From NCBI GenBank assembly GCA_030267965.1, contig BRYA01000355.1, positions 1 to 64,000 of the forward strand: a stretch of 64,000 bases of DNA. The letters run 5' to 3'. The position numbers and the translations under genes were made by a program. Below are positions 22,700 through 35,493 of the stretch, piece by piece (within the stretch, counting starts at the first letter, position 1; each line of letters opens with the position of its first letter). The notes under the pieces are model-generated. The model had not been told where the DNA came from. It searched no databases and saw only the letters and a list, made by a program, of their open reading frames with translations. The DNA is from Triparma columacea. Taxonomy: Eukaryota; Sar; Bolidophyceae; Parmales; Triparmaceae.

Positions 22700-24303
22700 A
22701 TGGAGTTCTCCAATGAGACACTAACTGCAGAGTGGCAGGGGAAATCGTCTGTGAGTTCTGGTTTATTATCCTCCTCAGGGACCTCGACATCGATGCTCAC
22801 CCCCCCCCCCCTCACAACTTCCGTCGCCACAGTCGTCCCATGATCCTACAACCTGGACCAATACCTACTTGCTCTTTACTTGCATCTCCACGGCCCCAAC
22901 TGCCCCAAATAGGAAAGTCTACTCCATAACTGGGAGGGGCGTGTCGTTGTGGAAGGGCCAGAGAATTGACTTCACGATTGTTGGCCACCTTGATTCGTTC
23001 ACAAAAAAGTTCGAGCTCAAGAAGCGCCATCAGGGAAAATACAACAATGAGATTACTTACACTGGCAATGTCGACGTGACTAGGGACCCCGAGAACGGCG
23101 AGAACGTGTTCAGGATGAGGGGTAGCTACCACAACGGAACCATTTGTCTCGTGCAGTGCCGCGGAGGGCCTTATCGTCTCCTGAGTAGTTTGTTGAGTGG
23201 GTTTGCCTGGAGTGGCATCAGTATCAGTTTGAACAGTGATAGGTGCGTGGGGAGTGGTAGTGAAGTAACGATTTAATTGACCATGGCTAACCCCCTCTTT
23301 CCTCAATTCCACCCCTTCCAACACCAGAACACACTGGAGCGACGTTCACCTTGAATTCGCTGCTCCGCCCACCCTCAAGTATTACCTCGAGAACGAAGGC
23401 AGGGACGTCACTGACATCAGCGACCCCCAATGCAAATGGGCTGTTTCTACGGCCTCAATCCATGGCTCCGGGGTATCCCTCTGGAGGGGCAACAACATTG
23501 ACTTTGAGATAAATGGTCGGATTAACTATTCTTCCGGGGAGGTGCACCTCGTGAAGGAGCACAAGGGGCAGTACACGAACGTCGTGGAGTACAACTGCAA
23601 GATGAACCCTTCCAACATGTCCATAGACGGTACATTCGGGAGCGGCGGTACGTTCGAGCTGAAGGTCGGCGGCGCTATCGTGGATGAGGACAACGTTAGC
23701 GGCTCGGGCGACTGGAGGGCGATGAGCGCAGCACTGCTGGAGGGGAGCTGGGAGAGGCTAGAGGCGTACGCGGAGGGGGCGCTTGCGCTATACGCAGGAG
23801 AGGCTGAGGCAGCGACGGAGGTTAAGGGCTTGCGGGAGGAGGCGAAGGAGGAGGAGGAGGAGGAGGAGGAAGAGGAGGAGGAGGAGGAGGAGGAGGAGGA
23901 GGAGGAGGGTAAGGAGGAGGAGAGCAAGGAGAAGGAGAGCGAGGAGGAGGGGGAGGAGGAAAAGGGGGAGGAAGAGGAGAGTAAAATAGATGATAGTTTA
24001 GAAAGGGTGGAGGGAATTTCGGACTCGGATGACGGTTCCATGGAAGAGGAGGAGGAAGCAGAATTCTACCACGACGACTACCAAGACCTCGACGACGACG
24101 AGTTCATCGCTGCCATGTCCCTCCGTTCCGACGCTCGCGAGGAGGAGAAGGGCCTCTGCAAGATATGCTTTGACAACAGGGCCAACGTCATTTTCGTGCC
24201 GTGCGGGCACTTTATGAGCTGCGTGGAGTGCGGGGGCAAGTGCGACGTTTGCCCGATATGCAGGGTGCAGATCAACCTCGCCCAGGAGGTCTTCCAGTCA
24301 TGA
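22700..24303 (+). CDS. RING-type E3 ubiquitin ligase with tandem beta modules and acidic linker (3 exons)
   Basis: Exons are 22700-22750, 22833-23242 and 23328-24303, giving 478 aa. The second intron's donor is the least certain call: AG|GTGCGT at 23243 fits phase and gives an 85-nt intron with a CTAAC branch, but CA|GTGCCG about 80 nt earlier also fits. Two related beta-rich modules follow each other; each has a GxGVSLW(K/R)G...IDF core and a (K/R)HxGxYxN segment. I do not recognise them. A Glu-dominated tract starts near residue 325, and a C3HC4 RING at about 430-475 reads CKICFDNRANVIFVPCGH and ends with CPICR. The RING is of the XIAP/BIRC type and should recruit an E2. An AATAAA at 24364 may be the poly(A) signal. 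Confidence 0.82.
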
Positions 24304-24363
24304 ATAAGGAAGGGGGCGGGAAACAAGAAGGTTGCAATTTTTTAGTTCCAACTTTTTTGCCCG

Positions 24364-24369
24364 AATAAA
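24364..24369 (+). promoter_or_regulatory. Putative poly(A) signal AATAAA
   Basis: An AATAAA hexamer lies about 60 nt after the stop codon of the RING gene, within the 124-nt gap to the convergent NAA10-like gene. Assigned by position only. Confidence 0.35.
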
Positions 24370-24427
24370 AAGTGTGTCGGGCCTTTCTTAATTAGTTCGT
24401 ATTTCATAATTCGTAGTCCCTCTTTGT

Positions 24428-25315
24428 CTAAAATGCCAGCGCCTCCTTCCCCTCTCCGCGCAGGATGCGTGGTAGGCCCAAGACCTGGTGTTCCCCTTCC
24501 ACCACCTTGACCTTCTGCTGCCTCTCCCTCTTCCTCTGCAGTCCCTCCTGGAAGACGCCGTCCACGGTGAGAGCCGTTCCGGCCGTGGCCTTCCGACTCA
24601 GGGGCTTGGTCATAAGGTAGGCGTCCTCCCCGTCCTGGTAGTAGCCCTTGATTACCTCCTCCACCTCGTAGCCCATGCTTTCCTTGTAGAGCTGGGTGGC
24701 GGCCTGGTTGGAGATCCGGACGTGGAGCCCCACCCTGTCAACGTTATGGTGGGCCGACATTTGGTGGTGCAGCTGGCAGGCGGGGGAAGCGGAGCGGCGG
24801 GATGCGGGCTGCTGTTAGTGTGGTTTATTTGCACAATGGGAACGGAAGACAAATAAATGGAAATGGCGTCTGCCGCGCTCCTCAGTTACGCCCGGAAAAA
24901 CGTCGCCGCCTCGTTCTCCCCCTCCCCCCTCCCTCACCTGTGTCATTAGCTCGTTGCCTAGCCCCAGCCTCCTGTAGTCCCTCATAACTGCCAGGGAGGT
25001 GACGTGCCCCCTGGGGCGCCTGTGGAAGCCCCCGCTCTCGAGGGGGTCGACCTTGCCCAGCACGTAGGCGATGACCTCCGCGCTCCCGCCATCATCAGGA
25101 ACAGCCTCTGCAACGAGCGCTAAGTTGGGCCATGTTCGAAGGTGATTGCTATAGAATGTCGGCGCGTAGTTCTCGGGGAGTGTGGCGAGGTTCGTTTGGG
25201 CTATGGATTGGATATCTGATAGCTTGGCTAGTCTAAGGTTGATATTATTGCTATTGATTGCGAAGGCTGAAGATCTGAGGAAATAGAGGAAGAGAAGCTT
25301 AGCCTGGATGGGTAT
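24428..25315 (-). CDS. NAA10: N-alpha-acetyltransferase NAA10-like catalytic subunit (5' end unresolved)
   Basis: The last exon is 24772-24428 and the preceding exon ends at 24938 (165-nt intron, phase 0). The product has the GNAT order of NAA10: an N-terminal LPENYAPTFYSNHLRTWP segment, acetyl-CoA loop RDYRRLGLGNELM preceded by GHVTSLAV, then GLHVRISNQAATQLY and YYQDGEDAYLM. YYxDGEDAYxM separates NAA10 from NAA20. NAA10 is the NatA enzyme that acetylates nascent chains at the ribosome. The start is not visible: the reading frame is open back to a TAA at 25316 with no ATG, so a 5' exon is missing from my model. That open stretch reads LLFLYFLRSSAFA, which resembles an organelle presequence. 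The C-terminal tail is charged and unconserved. Confidence 0.85.
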
Positions 25316-25711
25316 TTATGCGATTGACGGCGAGAGAAGGGTAAGATGTACAGTAATGTCGAGTATTACACTGTATTTGTTGTACAAGTGTGTTGAGGGA
25401 GTGTTTTCATGAGGCTGGAAGACCACATCATCGGGAAGGAACAAGTATGTGTGTTTGATTGTTGTTTCTGAGTTGTTTGAATATCGATATAACTTTCATT
25501 CTCAACACTCAAATAACATCATACCTGAGAATTCACGCGTGAAAGACTGCGCATAACGAGATCCACCAACAAAAGCAAAAAGACAGAACAAAACTTAATA
25601 TAACCAGTGTGTCTCCAGTGTCCTCGCCTAAGGGAACGTTTGTAAGATCAAAGCAAAGTCAAGAAGGAGAAAATATTGCTTCTCCATTCCTGCCAGCAAA
25701 TCACCATCAAA
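25316..25711. other. Divergent intergenic region with missing NAA10 5' exon
   Basis: The space between the NAA10-like gene and the plus-strand coiled-coil gene must contain both promoters and probably a short 5' exon for NAA10. On the minus strand an ATG-ATG pair near 25430 could begin such an exon, but I could not settle its donor. Confidence 0.4.
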
Positions 25712-28700
25712 ATGTCTGACGATGCTAGCTTAGTTTCAACAACAAGCTCTAAGCGTGACCCACTAGGTGAATTGAGATCAAGACTAGGATCAGTCTCAAA
25801 ATCTACCCACACTCCAGATAGTCTCCCCTCGCTGCCATCTCTTGGATTGCTTAATAAATACAAGTTGGACTCACCTTCATCTAACAATGACGAAAACTCG
25901 GCCATACCACTCAATATTACCACCACATTGAAAGCTGAAACCGTTGTTAAGCCTCTTGTTAAGCCAGTTGTTAAGCCTGCTGCTGCTGCTGCTGTTTCCA
26001 CTCCACAGATGCCTTTGCAAACCATCAAGGTGAGAGCTTGAAGGAACAACAACAACAACAAAATGACTCACGAAACAACTCACGACTCACTGCATGAGGC
26101 GCCAACAAAATAATAACCCTCCCATTTCTTATTTTCCCTTTTCCCTTTCCCCTCTCACCCCCCCCCCCTTTCTCTCCACCCCTGAAGACTGAGGTCCCCA
26201 CTCCCCCCACTCCGCCCACCCCCCTCTCTCCCGACACTCCTCCTAAAGCTACAATGACGGCACGCGAGAAGGCAAGGATGATCCTTGCGAAGAGGAACAA
26301 GCTGACCGCTCCGTCCACCACCGCCCCCATCACCTCCGCCCCCATTACTGCCGCCCCCTCTGCCACCGCCCCAGCGCCGACCTCCGCCCCCCCCAAGCCC
26401 CCGACCTCTGCTGCCACCCAGCCTCCCTCAGAGGCCGCCCTCGCTGTCAAGGGCATCGCAGCCGCCGTGGCGTCCGCCCCCAAGCCCCAAACCACCCCCG
26501 TAACCAACTACAAGGCCATGGCCTACGAGACCGGGGTCCGCCTCAAGTCCTCCGAGCAGCGCGTCCTCGCCCTGCAGCAGGAGATATCCGACCTCAAAAC
26601 CTTCACTTCAGCTAGCAACGACAACCTCGTGGAGACGACCAAGAAGCTGGAGGAGGCGCTTACGAAGGTAGCGGCCCTATCCTCCGCCCCCCCTTCCCCC
26701 CCCCCCGCCGCCCCAGAGCCCCGCGGGGCAACTGCCCCCTTGGAGGCCGAGCTCACGGAGGCCAAGTCTAAGATTGCCTCCCTCGAGGCCACGGTTGAAA
26801 TGTGCGAGGGCGCAATCGGGGACTACGAGGACACACAGACCAAGCAGAGCGAGGAGATCCTCCTCGCCACCAGCGCCAAGGAGACGGCCCTAAGGAAGCT
26901 GGAGGAGAGCAGGGCTGAGGCTGTCGCGATGGAGGCCAAGATTGCAGAGCTCGACGCTAAGGAGCAGGAGATCATCGGACTGAACGCGCAGCTTGCCTCA
27001 TCCTCGACTTCCAACAACGCCAAGATCGAAGCCCTCCAAAACGCCGTGTCAAACAGGGACGCTGAGATCGAGAAGCTCACCTCTGAAAAGTCACAAGTTA
27101 CCACCGAGGAGGTAGACAGCCTCAAGGCGACCATCTCAGGGAAGGACGCTGAGATCGAGGCCCTCACCGAGAAGGCAAGTACACTCAACTCTAACCTCGC
27201 TTCCAAGGACGCGGAGATCGAGGCTCTTACCGAGAAGGCAACCACACTTAACTCCAACCTCGCTTCCAAGGACGCGGAGATCGAGGCCCTTACCGAGAAG
27301 TCAAATACACTCAACTCCAACCTCGCTTCCAAGGACGCGGAGATCGAGGCACTTACTGAGAAGGCAACTACACTCAACTCCAACCTCGCTTCTAAGGACG
27401 CGGAGATCGAGGCCCTCTCCTCCGAAATCGCCTCCCTAAAATCTCAGGTCTCCTCCTCCTCCAACTCAAACACGGAGGAGATCGAAACACTCAACGCCAC
27501 CATCGCATGCAACTACAACGAGATCGCGACCCTATCCTCCGAGGTGACCGAACTAAAATCCACCATTGCATCCAAGGAAGCCGAGATCGAGTCCCTCTCC
27601 TCCACCTCTTCCGCTACCATCTCTGAGATCACCACCCTCAAATCCACCATTGCGTCCAAGGATGCCGAGATCGAGTCCCTCTCCTCCACCTCTTCCGCTA
27701 CCATTTCTGAGATCACCACACTCAAATCCACCATTGCGTCCAAGGATGCCGAGATCGAGTCCCTCTCCTCCACCTCTTCCGCTACCATTTCTGAGATCAC
27801 CACCCTCAAATCCACCATTGCATTCAAGGATGCCGAGATTGAGGCACTCTCCTCCACCTCTTCCGCTACCATCTCTGAGATCACCACACTCAAATCCACC
27901 ATTGCATTCAAGGATGCCGAGATCGAGTCCCTCTCCTCCACCTCTTCCGCTACCATTTCTGAGATCACCACACTCAAATCCACCATTGCATCCAAGGATG
28001 CCGAGATCGAGGCACTCTCCTCCACCTCTTCCGCTACCATCTCTGAGATCACCACACTCAAATCCACCATTGCATCCAAGGATGCCGAGATCGAGGCACT
28101 CTCCTCCACCTCTTCCGCTACCATCTCTGAGATCAACGCCCTGAACTCAACCATTGCATCCCTGAGTTCTGAGGTCTCCTCCTCCTCCTCCTACGCCTTC
28201 TCCCTCACCTCCCAGCTGTCGGTAGCGCAGAGCTCCATCGAGGCCCTAACCGCAGAGCTGGCCGAAGCACAGGCGAGCATCGAGGCGTCTTCCACGAGCA
28301 ACGGCGAGGAGATGGACAACCTGAGAGCCCAGGTGAAGACTTCCGAAACCAAGGTACAGGACCTCACCCTCGCGTTGGACAAAGTCAAGGAGAAGGTGAG
28401 AAGAAAGGACGACCGTAATAAACCGAAAACCATTCTCAGCGCTAACGCAATACAATTCCAAACACCTCGCTTCGCCCGCCGAACTCAGAACGCCAACCAC
28501 ACCGAGGAGAACGCAAACCTTCAGGAATCTCTCTCTTCCTGTGGCGAGAGGATCGAGGAATTGCAAGCGAACCTTGAGGCCCTCACGAAGGCATCTTCCT
28601 CGTTCGAAGTTGACAAGAAGAACATGCTGACGGCCATCGACAAGCAGGCGTCTCAAATTACCGATCTCAAGGCTACCAACGAGGTAAGAATAGACGAGCC

Positions 28701-29398
28701 CCAACCCCTCCCCCCACAAGACAATTCTAACACACAGCCGCAACCCCCTTCGCGACGCACTTCGTTTGTCGTAGGAGCTTTTAGCTACCCTAGCGTCGCT
28801 CCCGCCTCCCGCCGACCCGAACCTCGAGAGTGATCTGCGCTCTCAAATTGCGTCCCTGGAGGACACCATCGCGGTGGCCTCCGAGACTCTCTCTGACGAG
28901 CGCGAGAACTTTGCGCACGAGATATCAACTCTAAAGCAGCAGCTCGAGCAGGGCTCCTTAGCCCAGCCCGCAGCTCCCGCCCCCCAAGATTCTTCCGAGT
29001 TGGAGGAGCTGCAGATGGAGGTCAAGGAACTCAAGAACACCCTCGCTGCGACAAAGCGCAACATGGAGAACACTTTCGTCATGGTCGGCCGCGCGAACAA
29101 CGAGGCCAAGCAGGCAAAGGCCAGGGTAGAGAAGCTCACAATCCAGCTCGACGAGTCAGCGGCGTCCCTAGAATACGCGATGGAGAATGAGGCCACGCTC
29201 CAGGCTCAAGTGGAAGAGATGCGGGCGCAGCTCGACCAGAGCTCCCCTGAACCTGCCCCTCCCGGGGGCGAAGACAACGCTGAATTGGTAGCAGAGATGC
29301 AGCAGCTGAAGGAACAGCTACACGACAAGGCACTGGAGAACGATGGACTACGTGGATACTTGCTCTCGAGAGTGGACGACGCTTTGAGGGATCGGTAG
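25712..29398 (+). CDS. Long coiled-coil protein with homogenised heptad-type repeats (4 exons)
   Basis: Exons are 25712-26029, 26188-28395, 28489-28683 and 28775-29398, all phase 0, giving 1,114 aa. The ATG sits in a good context (AAAATG). Residues 1-250 are Ser/Pro/Ala-rich and disordered, including VVKPLVKPVVKP. Almost all of the rest is predicted coiled coil rich in Glu, Lys, Ala and Leu. Residues about 422-517 contain four to five copies of a 21-residue unit (core SKDAEIEALTEKATTLNSNL), and about 564-765 contain seven copies of a 28-residue unit (cores SSTSSATISEITTLKSTIAS and KDAEIESL). A structural or tethering protein is likely. I cannot assign it to golgin, myosin-tail or centrosomal families. 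Confidence 0.8.
27125..28165 (+). repeat. 63-bp and 84-bp coding tandem repeats
   Basis: A 63-bp unit (21 aa) is repeated from about 27125 to 27420 and an 84-bp unit (28 aa) from about 27560 to 28165. Copies are nearly identical in DNA, including at silent sites, differing mostly by S/A or S/F substitutions. This implies recent expansion or ongoing homogenisation. Confidence 0.9.
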
Positions 29399-29465
29399 AA
29401 GTGCCCCCCCCCCCCCAAAAAAATACCCTTTGTCTGTTTTTACCGAGAACCGCGAATTTTAGCTT

Positions 29466-32400
29466 CTACTTGCTGCTCCCTTGTGCGGCAGCGATCTGTT
29501 GGTCAGAGAGGATCCGGGCCCTTTTGTGCAGCCTTGCGATAGAATCGCCGTCTTCCTCGGCGGTGCCCTCCGCCCAGTGGACGTGTGGGGAAGCTATTTC
29601 AGAAACATCCTTCCTCTTCTGAGAGTTGGGCTCTTCTTTTACTATGGGGCTTTTTGAGTCCCCGTTTCCCACGTTATTGCCTCCCTCACCCACTTCCTTC
29701 TTTGAGACCTCCACATTCATGTCAACCACATCTTCCTCCTTTGAGACCTCCACGTTCATGTCAACCACATCTTCCTTCTTTGAGACTTCCACGCTCATGT
29801 CAACCACATCTTCCTTCTTTGAGCCCTCCACCTTCATGTCAACCACATCTTCCTTCTTCTTCTCCTTCCTTCCCTCCTTCCCAAGTCGCCAATTGCTGAA
29901 GGTCCAAACAATTGTATTGTTCTTGTCTTGGTTTGCTTGAGCATTGTGCTTGATTTCAGCTACCTGCGCTGTGTTGACAATCTTGACCCCGTTTATGTAA
30001 CAGACTTGGGTGCCCTCCTTTATCTTACGATTGTTCGCGAGGGGACAATTATCCCCCATGACCCCGATGATGACGACGTCCGGCTCTTCAGCTAGCGGCT
30101 TAATAGTACAGTTCAGAGGCAGGTTCGCGTTGGTATTAACAAAGAACATTGAGTGATGGGAGGAAGTTGCGCTCTTATCACCCAACACTCCTTCCTCGTC
30201 GCCGTTACTGCCAGGCGCACCAACATTCTTGACCGGGTACTTATCAGGGTCGCTCAAAATCAAGTCCTTGCAGTTGTGAGAGCTTATCCTGGTCTCCCCG
30301 TTCTCAAAATACCACTGCACTTCCATCCCTATTGTCCCCTTCTTCTTGACGGGCACCAGCGCCACCCCAAAGTAGTCGTCCCCGACTTCGCTGCACTTGA
30401 CCCTGACTCCGATTCTCGCAGCAGGCTTCAATGCCCCCAAAGTGCCCTTCTTCTTCGCAGCATTCTCCCTGGCCTTCTTGAGTTTGCTTACGGTGGCTTC
30501 GTCAAGAGATTTGCCCTCGGCAGTCATCGCCCCTTTCTCTTTCGGCTTGCCTCCAACCCTCACCTCCGGACCACCGCCCTTGCTGCCATTCCCCTCATTC
30601 CCCGACACTCCTCCTACTTTGACGTCGAGGAGCTTCTTCGTCTTTAATTTCGCCCTTCCGTCGATGCCCGTCTGCCTCTTCTTGTCTCTCAAGTTTCGCT
30701 GCTGCTGCATATTGACAGGAAGGCCTCTTTCTTTCCCACACGAGTGAGCCCACAATCGACCCAAACAAGCCCTGCAGGTCACCAGTGCGTCTCCAGCAAC
30801 TTGAAAGGACGAACCCGAGCCGGTGGCTGCAACATTTCGCTGCGCCGTGATAAGCTTCTTCATTTCATTTCCAGTTGACGCCAGATTCCGAGGAGGCTGG
30901 CTCGTCACCTTCTTTTCGTCAGCTTTCGACAAAGATGGAGTTGGGAGGAGGTCCAAGAACCAATTTGGGCCGCCGCCTAAAGAAGGATTGTCTGATTTCA
31001 CAAAGGCCCCGTTCTTGTTCTCTCCCCCCTTCGCTCGCTTCAAGTCCTCCAACTTCAACTTCATCTGGATCTCCTTTTCAAACTTTAGCGTAATTTTCGG
31101 CTCAACATTCTTCGCGTCCGCGCTATCGAATGGACCGAAAATATCAACGTCCTCTTCCTCCCTGGTGCTGGCGAGGAGGCGGTTCGTAGAGAATTTCCTG
31201 GTCGTCGTCGGCTTTTCAGCCTCCTCGTTCACCACCTTGTCCAGCTCGTCCTCTTGCTCCAAGTAGTAGTAATTCCTGTCGACAATTTTGTAGCCTGGAG
31301 GGTACATTGGTCCTGGCCATTCGCTCGCAATCTTCCCGCTGCGAAGCCAAAATTGTCCCTCAAGGCCAATCGAAAGGATGGTCTGCGACTTGTCATCGAA
31401 GGTAGCATGCAAGAGGCCGCACTTGTCTGGCAGATCGAAGGATCTCTCGCTGAAGGTGGTGAACTTGTACTTGAAGCCCTCGGTCTTTGTCTCCTCAATG
31501 ATTTTGCTATCGTCGTCGACCCCAACTTGCCAGAGGTACATCTTCTGGAAGAGGTCCCCCTGCTCCCTCCACCAGAGGGGTAGCCCAGCCGCCCAAATCT
31601 TGCCGTACGCCTTGCAGAAGAAGCAATCGTTATACTCCAGGGGTAAGCTGCCTTCTATTTTTATACCCTCCCCGAACACTCCGATGAGGACGAGGTCATC
31701 AGCGGAGTAAACGCGGATCCCCGTTCCCACGCCTGTCGTCATGATCATCCTTTTGCTCTCGTTGAGGAAGAGCCTGGCAGCCGCTTTTTTGACAAACCCT
31801 CCCTTTTCGAGACTCCGCTTCGATTGCGGCTGGAGGATGTCAGTGGGGTTCGTCGTGGTGCTGGCTCCGGGGGAAGGGAGGAAGGATATGCGAGCAAAGT
31901 CCTTCCCCTTGAGTTGAAGGGGGTTCATGGAATTCACAGAAGAGTCGGGGTCAATGGAGGTGTACACTGATAGAAGGACAATTGCGTCGGGGTTCGTTGG
32001 TTCGTGCCTGTAGATGGCTACTGCCGCGCAAACGAGCTTGTGCGGGTCGGGGGACGAATGGGCGGTGAGGGACGAGGGGGAGACTGTGTAGTACTTGTTT
32101 GAGATCCCAGTCCGGGGGGGGAAGAAAGATAGAAGGGCCTTCAATGGGTCAGTAGGGTGAGGGTCAGCATGCACGACAGGCCCGAGGGGGGTGAGTGTAG
32201 TTTCGAGAGTTGAGGAATCTTCCCCCACCCCGTTCTTCTTTACAGTTTCAAAGCTATAGACAACCTTTTCAGTTTCGAGGTTGACCAACATTACCCTGTC
32301 ACACATAGAGACAATTGCATGAACGCCGTCGCATGCCCATTTGACATATTCAACGTAACCGGGAGGGGACACCGGTCCAGGCATCCGCTCGTCGTCGTAT

Positions 32401-32957
32401 TTGATGGAGGAGGTATAGGGAGGCAGCTGTGGGGGAGGAGCGAGCGGCAGGGAGGAGCAAAACGATGACCGCCGAGGGCAATTAGACACATGAGCCGCCC
32501 CGTAAACCTTTTCACCGCTCGCTTCGTTCCTCGTCTCTCGTCTCACCTTGACCCTCTTGATGCTGTTCCTGTCCTTGTAAATTGTGAGGCAGCCCGAGTC
32601 GTCCCCGAGGAGCCACAACCCCTTGGTGCTCAAAACGTCGACGCAGGTGCAGAATCTTTCCGGCTGACTCCTCTCGTCCACCGGCTCGGTGACTTTCTTG
32701 GTGTAGAGGTTTTTGATGCGCCTTCTAATGCCAGAGTTGTCTGAGTTTAGGACGGTCGAACCCCCCGACTCGTAGGTGCAGTTCAAAACCCCATCAACTT
32801 CAGACAAATCGGCTTCATCCTGGTAGTTGTACACCTCCACATTCTCCCAGCTGGAGGCCTCAATCACAGGTCCTCGGATGAAGGAGTGGGGAATGGAAGT
32901 TGAACCAGATTGTGTCCACTTATTGACGGGGACATATGATTTTTTTGCACGAGTCAT
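29466..32957 (-). CDS. Putative beta-propeller protein with PDZ-like domain (2 exons)
   Basis: Exons are 32957-32547 and 32426-29466 (120-nt intron, phase 0), giving 1,123 aa. The N-terminal half has recurring beta-propeller-like strands, for example WLLGDDSGCLTIYKD, YVEYVKWACDGVHAIVSM and KIWAAGLPLWWREQGD, but canonical WD dipeptides are rare. A Cys-containing patch (CRACLGRLWAHSCG) lies near residue 720. A PDZ-like fold lies at about 896-982 with VVIIGVMGDNCPLANNRKI, EGTQVCYINGVKI and a helix ending the domain. An acidic 13-residue repeat then runs to about 1046. It could be a cytoskeletal or trafficking scaffold; this is inference. I do not recognise an orthologue. Confidence 0.72.
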   Translation of the reverse strand: MTRAKKSYVPVNKWTQSGSTSIPHSFIRGPVIEASSWENVEVYNYQDEADLSEVDGVLNCTYESGGSTVLNSDNSGIRRRIKNLYTKKVTEPVDERSQPERFCTCVDVLSTKGLWLLGDDSGCLTIYKDRNSIKRVKVRRETRNEASGEKVYGAAHVSNCPRRSSFCSSLPLAPPPQLPPYTSSIKYDDERMPGPVSPPGYVEYVKWACDGVHAIVSMCDRVMLVNLETEKVVYSFETVKKNGVGEDSSTLETTLTPLGPVVHADPHPTDPLKALLSFFPPRTGISNKYYTVSPSSLTAHSSPDPHKLVCAAVAIYRHEPTNPDAIVLLSVYTSIDPDSSVNSMNPLQLKGKDFARISFLPSPGASTTTNPTDILQPQSKRSLEKGGFVKKAAARLFLNESKRMIMTTGVGTGIRVYSADDLVLIGVFGEGIKIEGSLPLEYNDCFFCKAYGKIWAAGLPLWWREQGDLFQKMYLWQVGVDDDSKIIEETKTEGFKYKFTTFSERSFDLPDKCGLLHATFDDKSQTILSIGLEGQFWLRSGKIASEWPGPMYPPGYKIVDRNYYYLEQEDELDKVVNEEAEKPTTTRKFSTNRLLASTREEEDVDIFGPFDSADAKNVEPKITLKFEKEIQMKLKLEDLKRAKGGENKNGAFVKSDNPSLGGGPNWFLDLLPTPSLSKADEKKVTSQPPRNLASTGNEMKKLITAQRNVAATGSGSSFQVAGDALVTCRACLGRLWAHSCGKERGLPVNMQQQRNLRDKKRQTGIDGRAKLKTKKLLDVKVGGVSGNEGNGSKGGGPEVRVGGKPKEKGAMTAEGKSLDEATVSKLKKARENAAKKKGTLGALKPAARIGVRVKCSEVGDDYFGVALVPVKKKGTIGMEVQWYFENGETRISSHNCKDLILSDPDKYPVKNVGAPGSNGDEEGVLGDKSATSSHHSMFFVNTNANLPLNCTIKPLAEEPDVVIIGVMGDNCPLANNRKIKEGTQVCYINGVKIVNTAQVAEIKHNAQANQDKNNTIVWTFSNWRLGKEGRKEKKKEDVVDMKVEGSKKEDVVDMSVEVSKKEDVVDMNVEVSKEEDVVDMNVEVSKKEVGEGGNNVGNGDSKSPIVKEEPNSQKRKDVSEIASPHVHWAEGTAEEDGDSIARLHKRARILSDQQIAAAQGSSK
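29698..29860 (-). repeat. 39-bp coding repeat (4 units)
   Basis: Four tandem 39-bp units encode a 13-residue acidic repeat, consensus SKKEDVVDMNVEV, close to the C-terminus of the PDZ-like protein. DNA copies are nearly identical. Confidence 0.88.
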
Positions 32958-35310
<2,353 letters not shown>

Positions 35311-35493
35311 CCATCGGTCGTGTTTCGTGAAAAAATAATAGTGTAATTTGAGCGGCTCTCAGGTTTTGAGTTTAACTGCTCACAGCCATCCACGCCTCCT
35401 CGAAGTTGTGTATAGGCATGGGGAAGTTGCCCAGGGCTGGGATCGAGAGTGCAGCATGTGCCTCGATTTCTCCCTTGCCCTTCCCTCGCGGAC

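Noticed and set aside
23526..24041. A Ser-rich ORF antisense to the RING gene.
   Set aside because: It is the shadow of the Glu-coding GAG/GAA tract (CTC/TTC on the other strand).
27513..28154. Antisense and second-frame repetitive ORFs across the coiled-coil repeats.
   Set aside because: Both come from 84-bp units repeated in frame. The sense product has coherent heptads and joins flanking exons.
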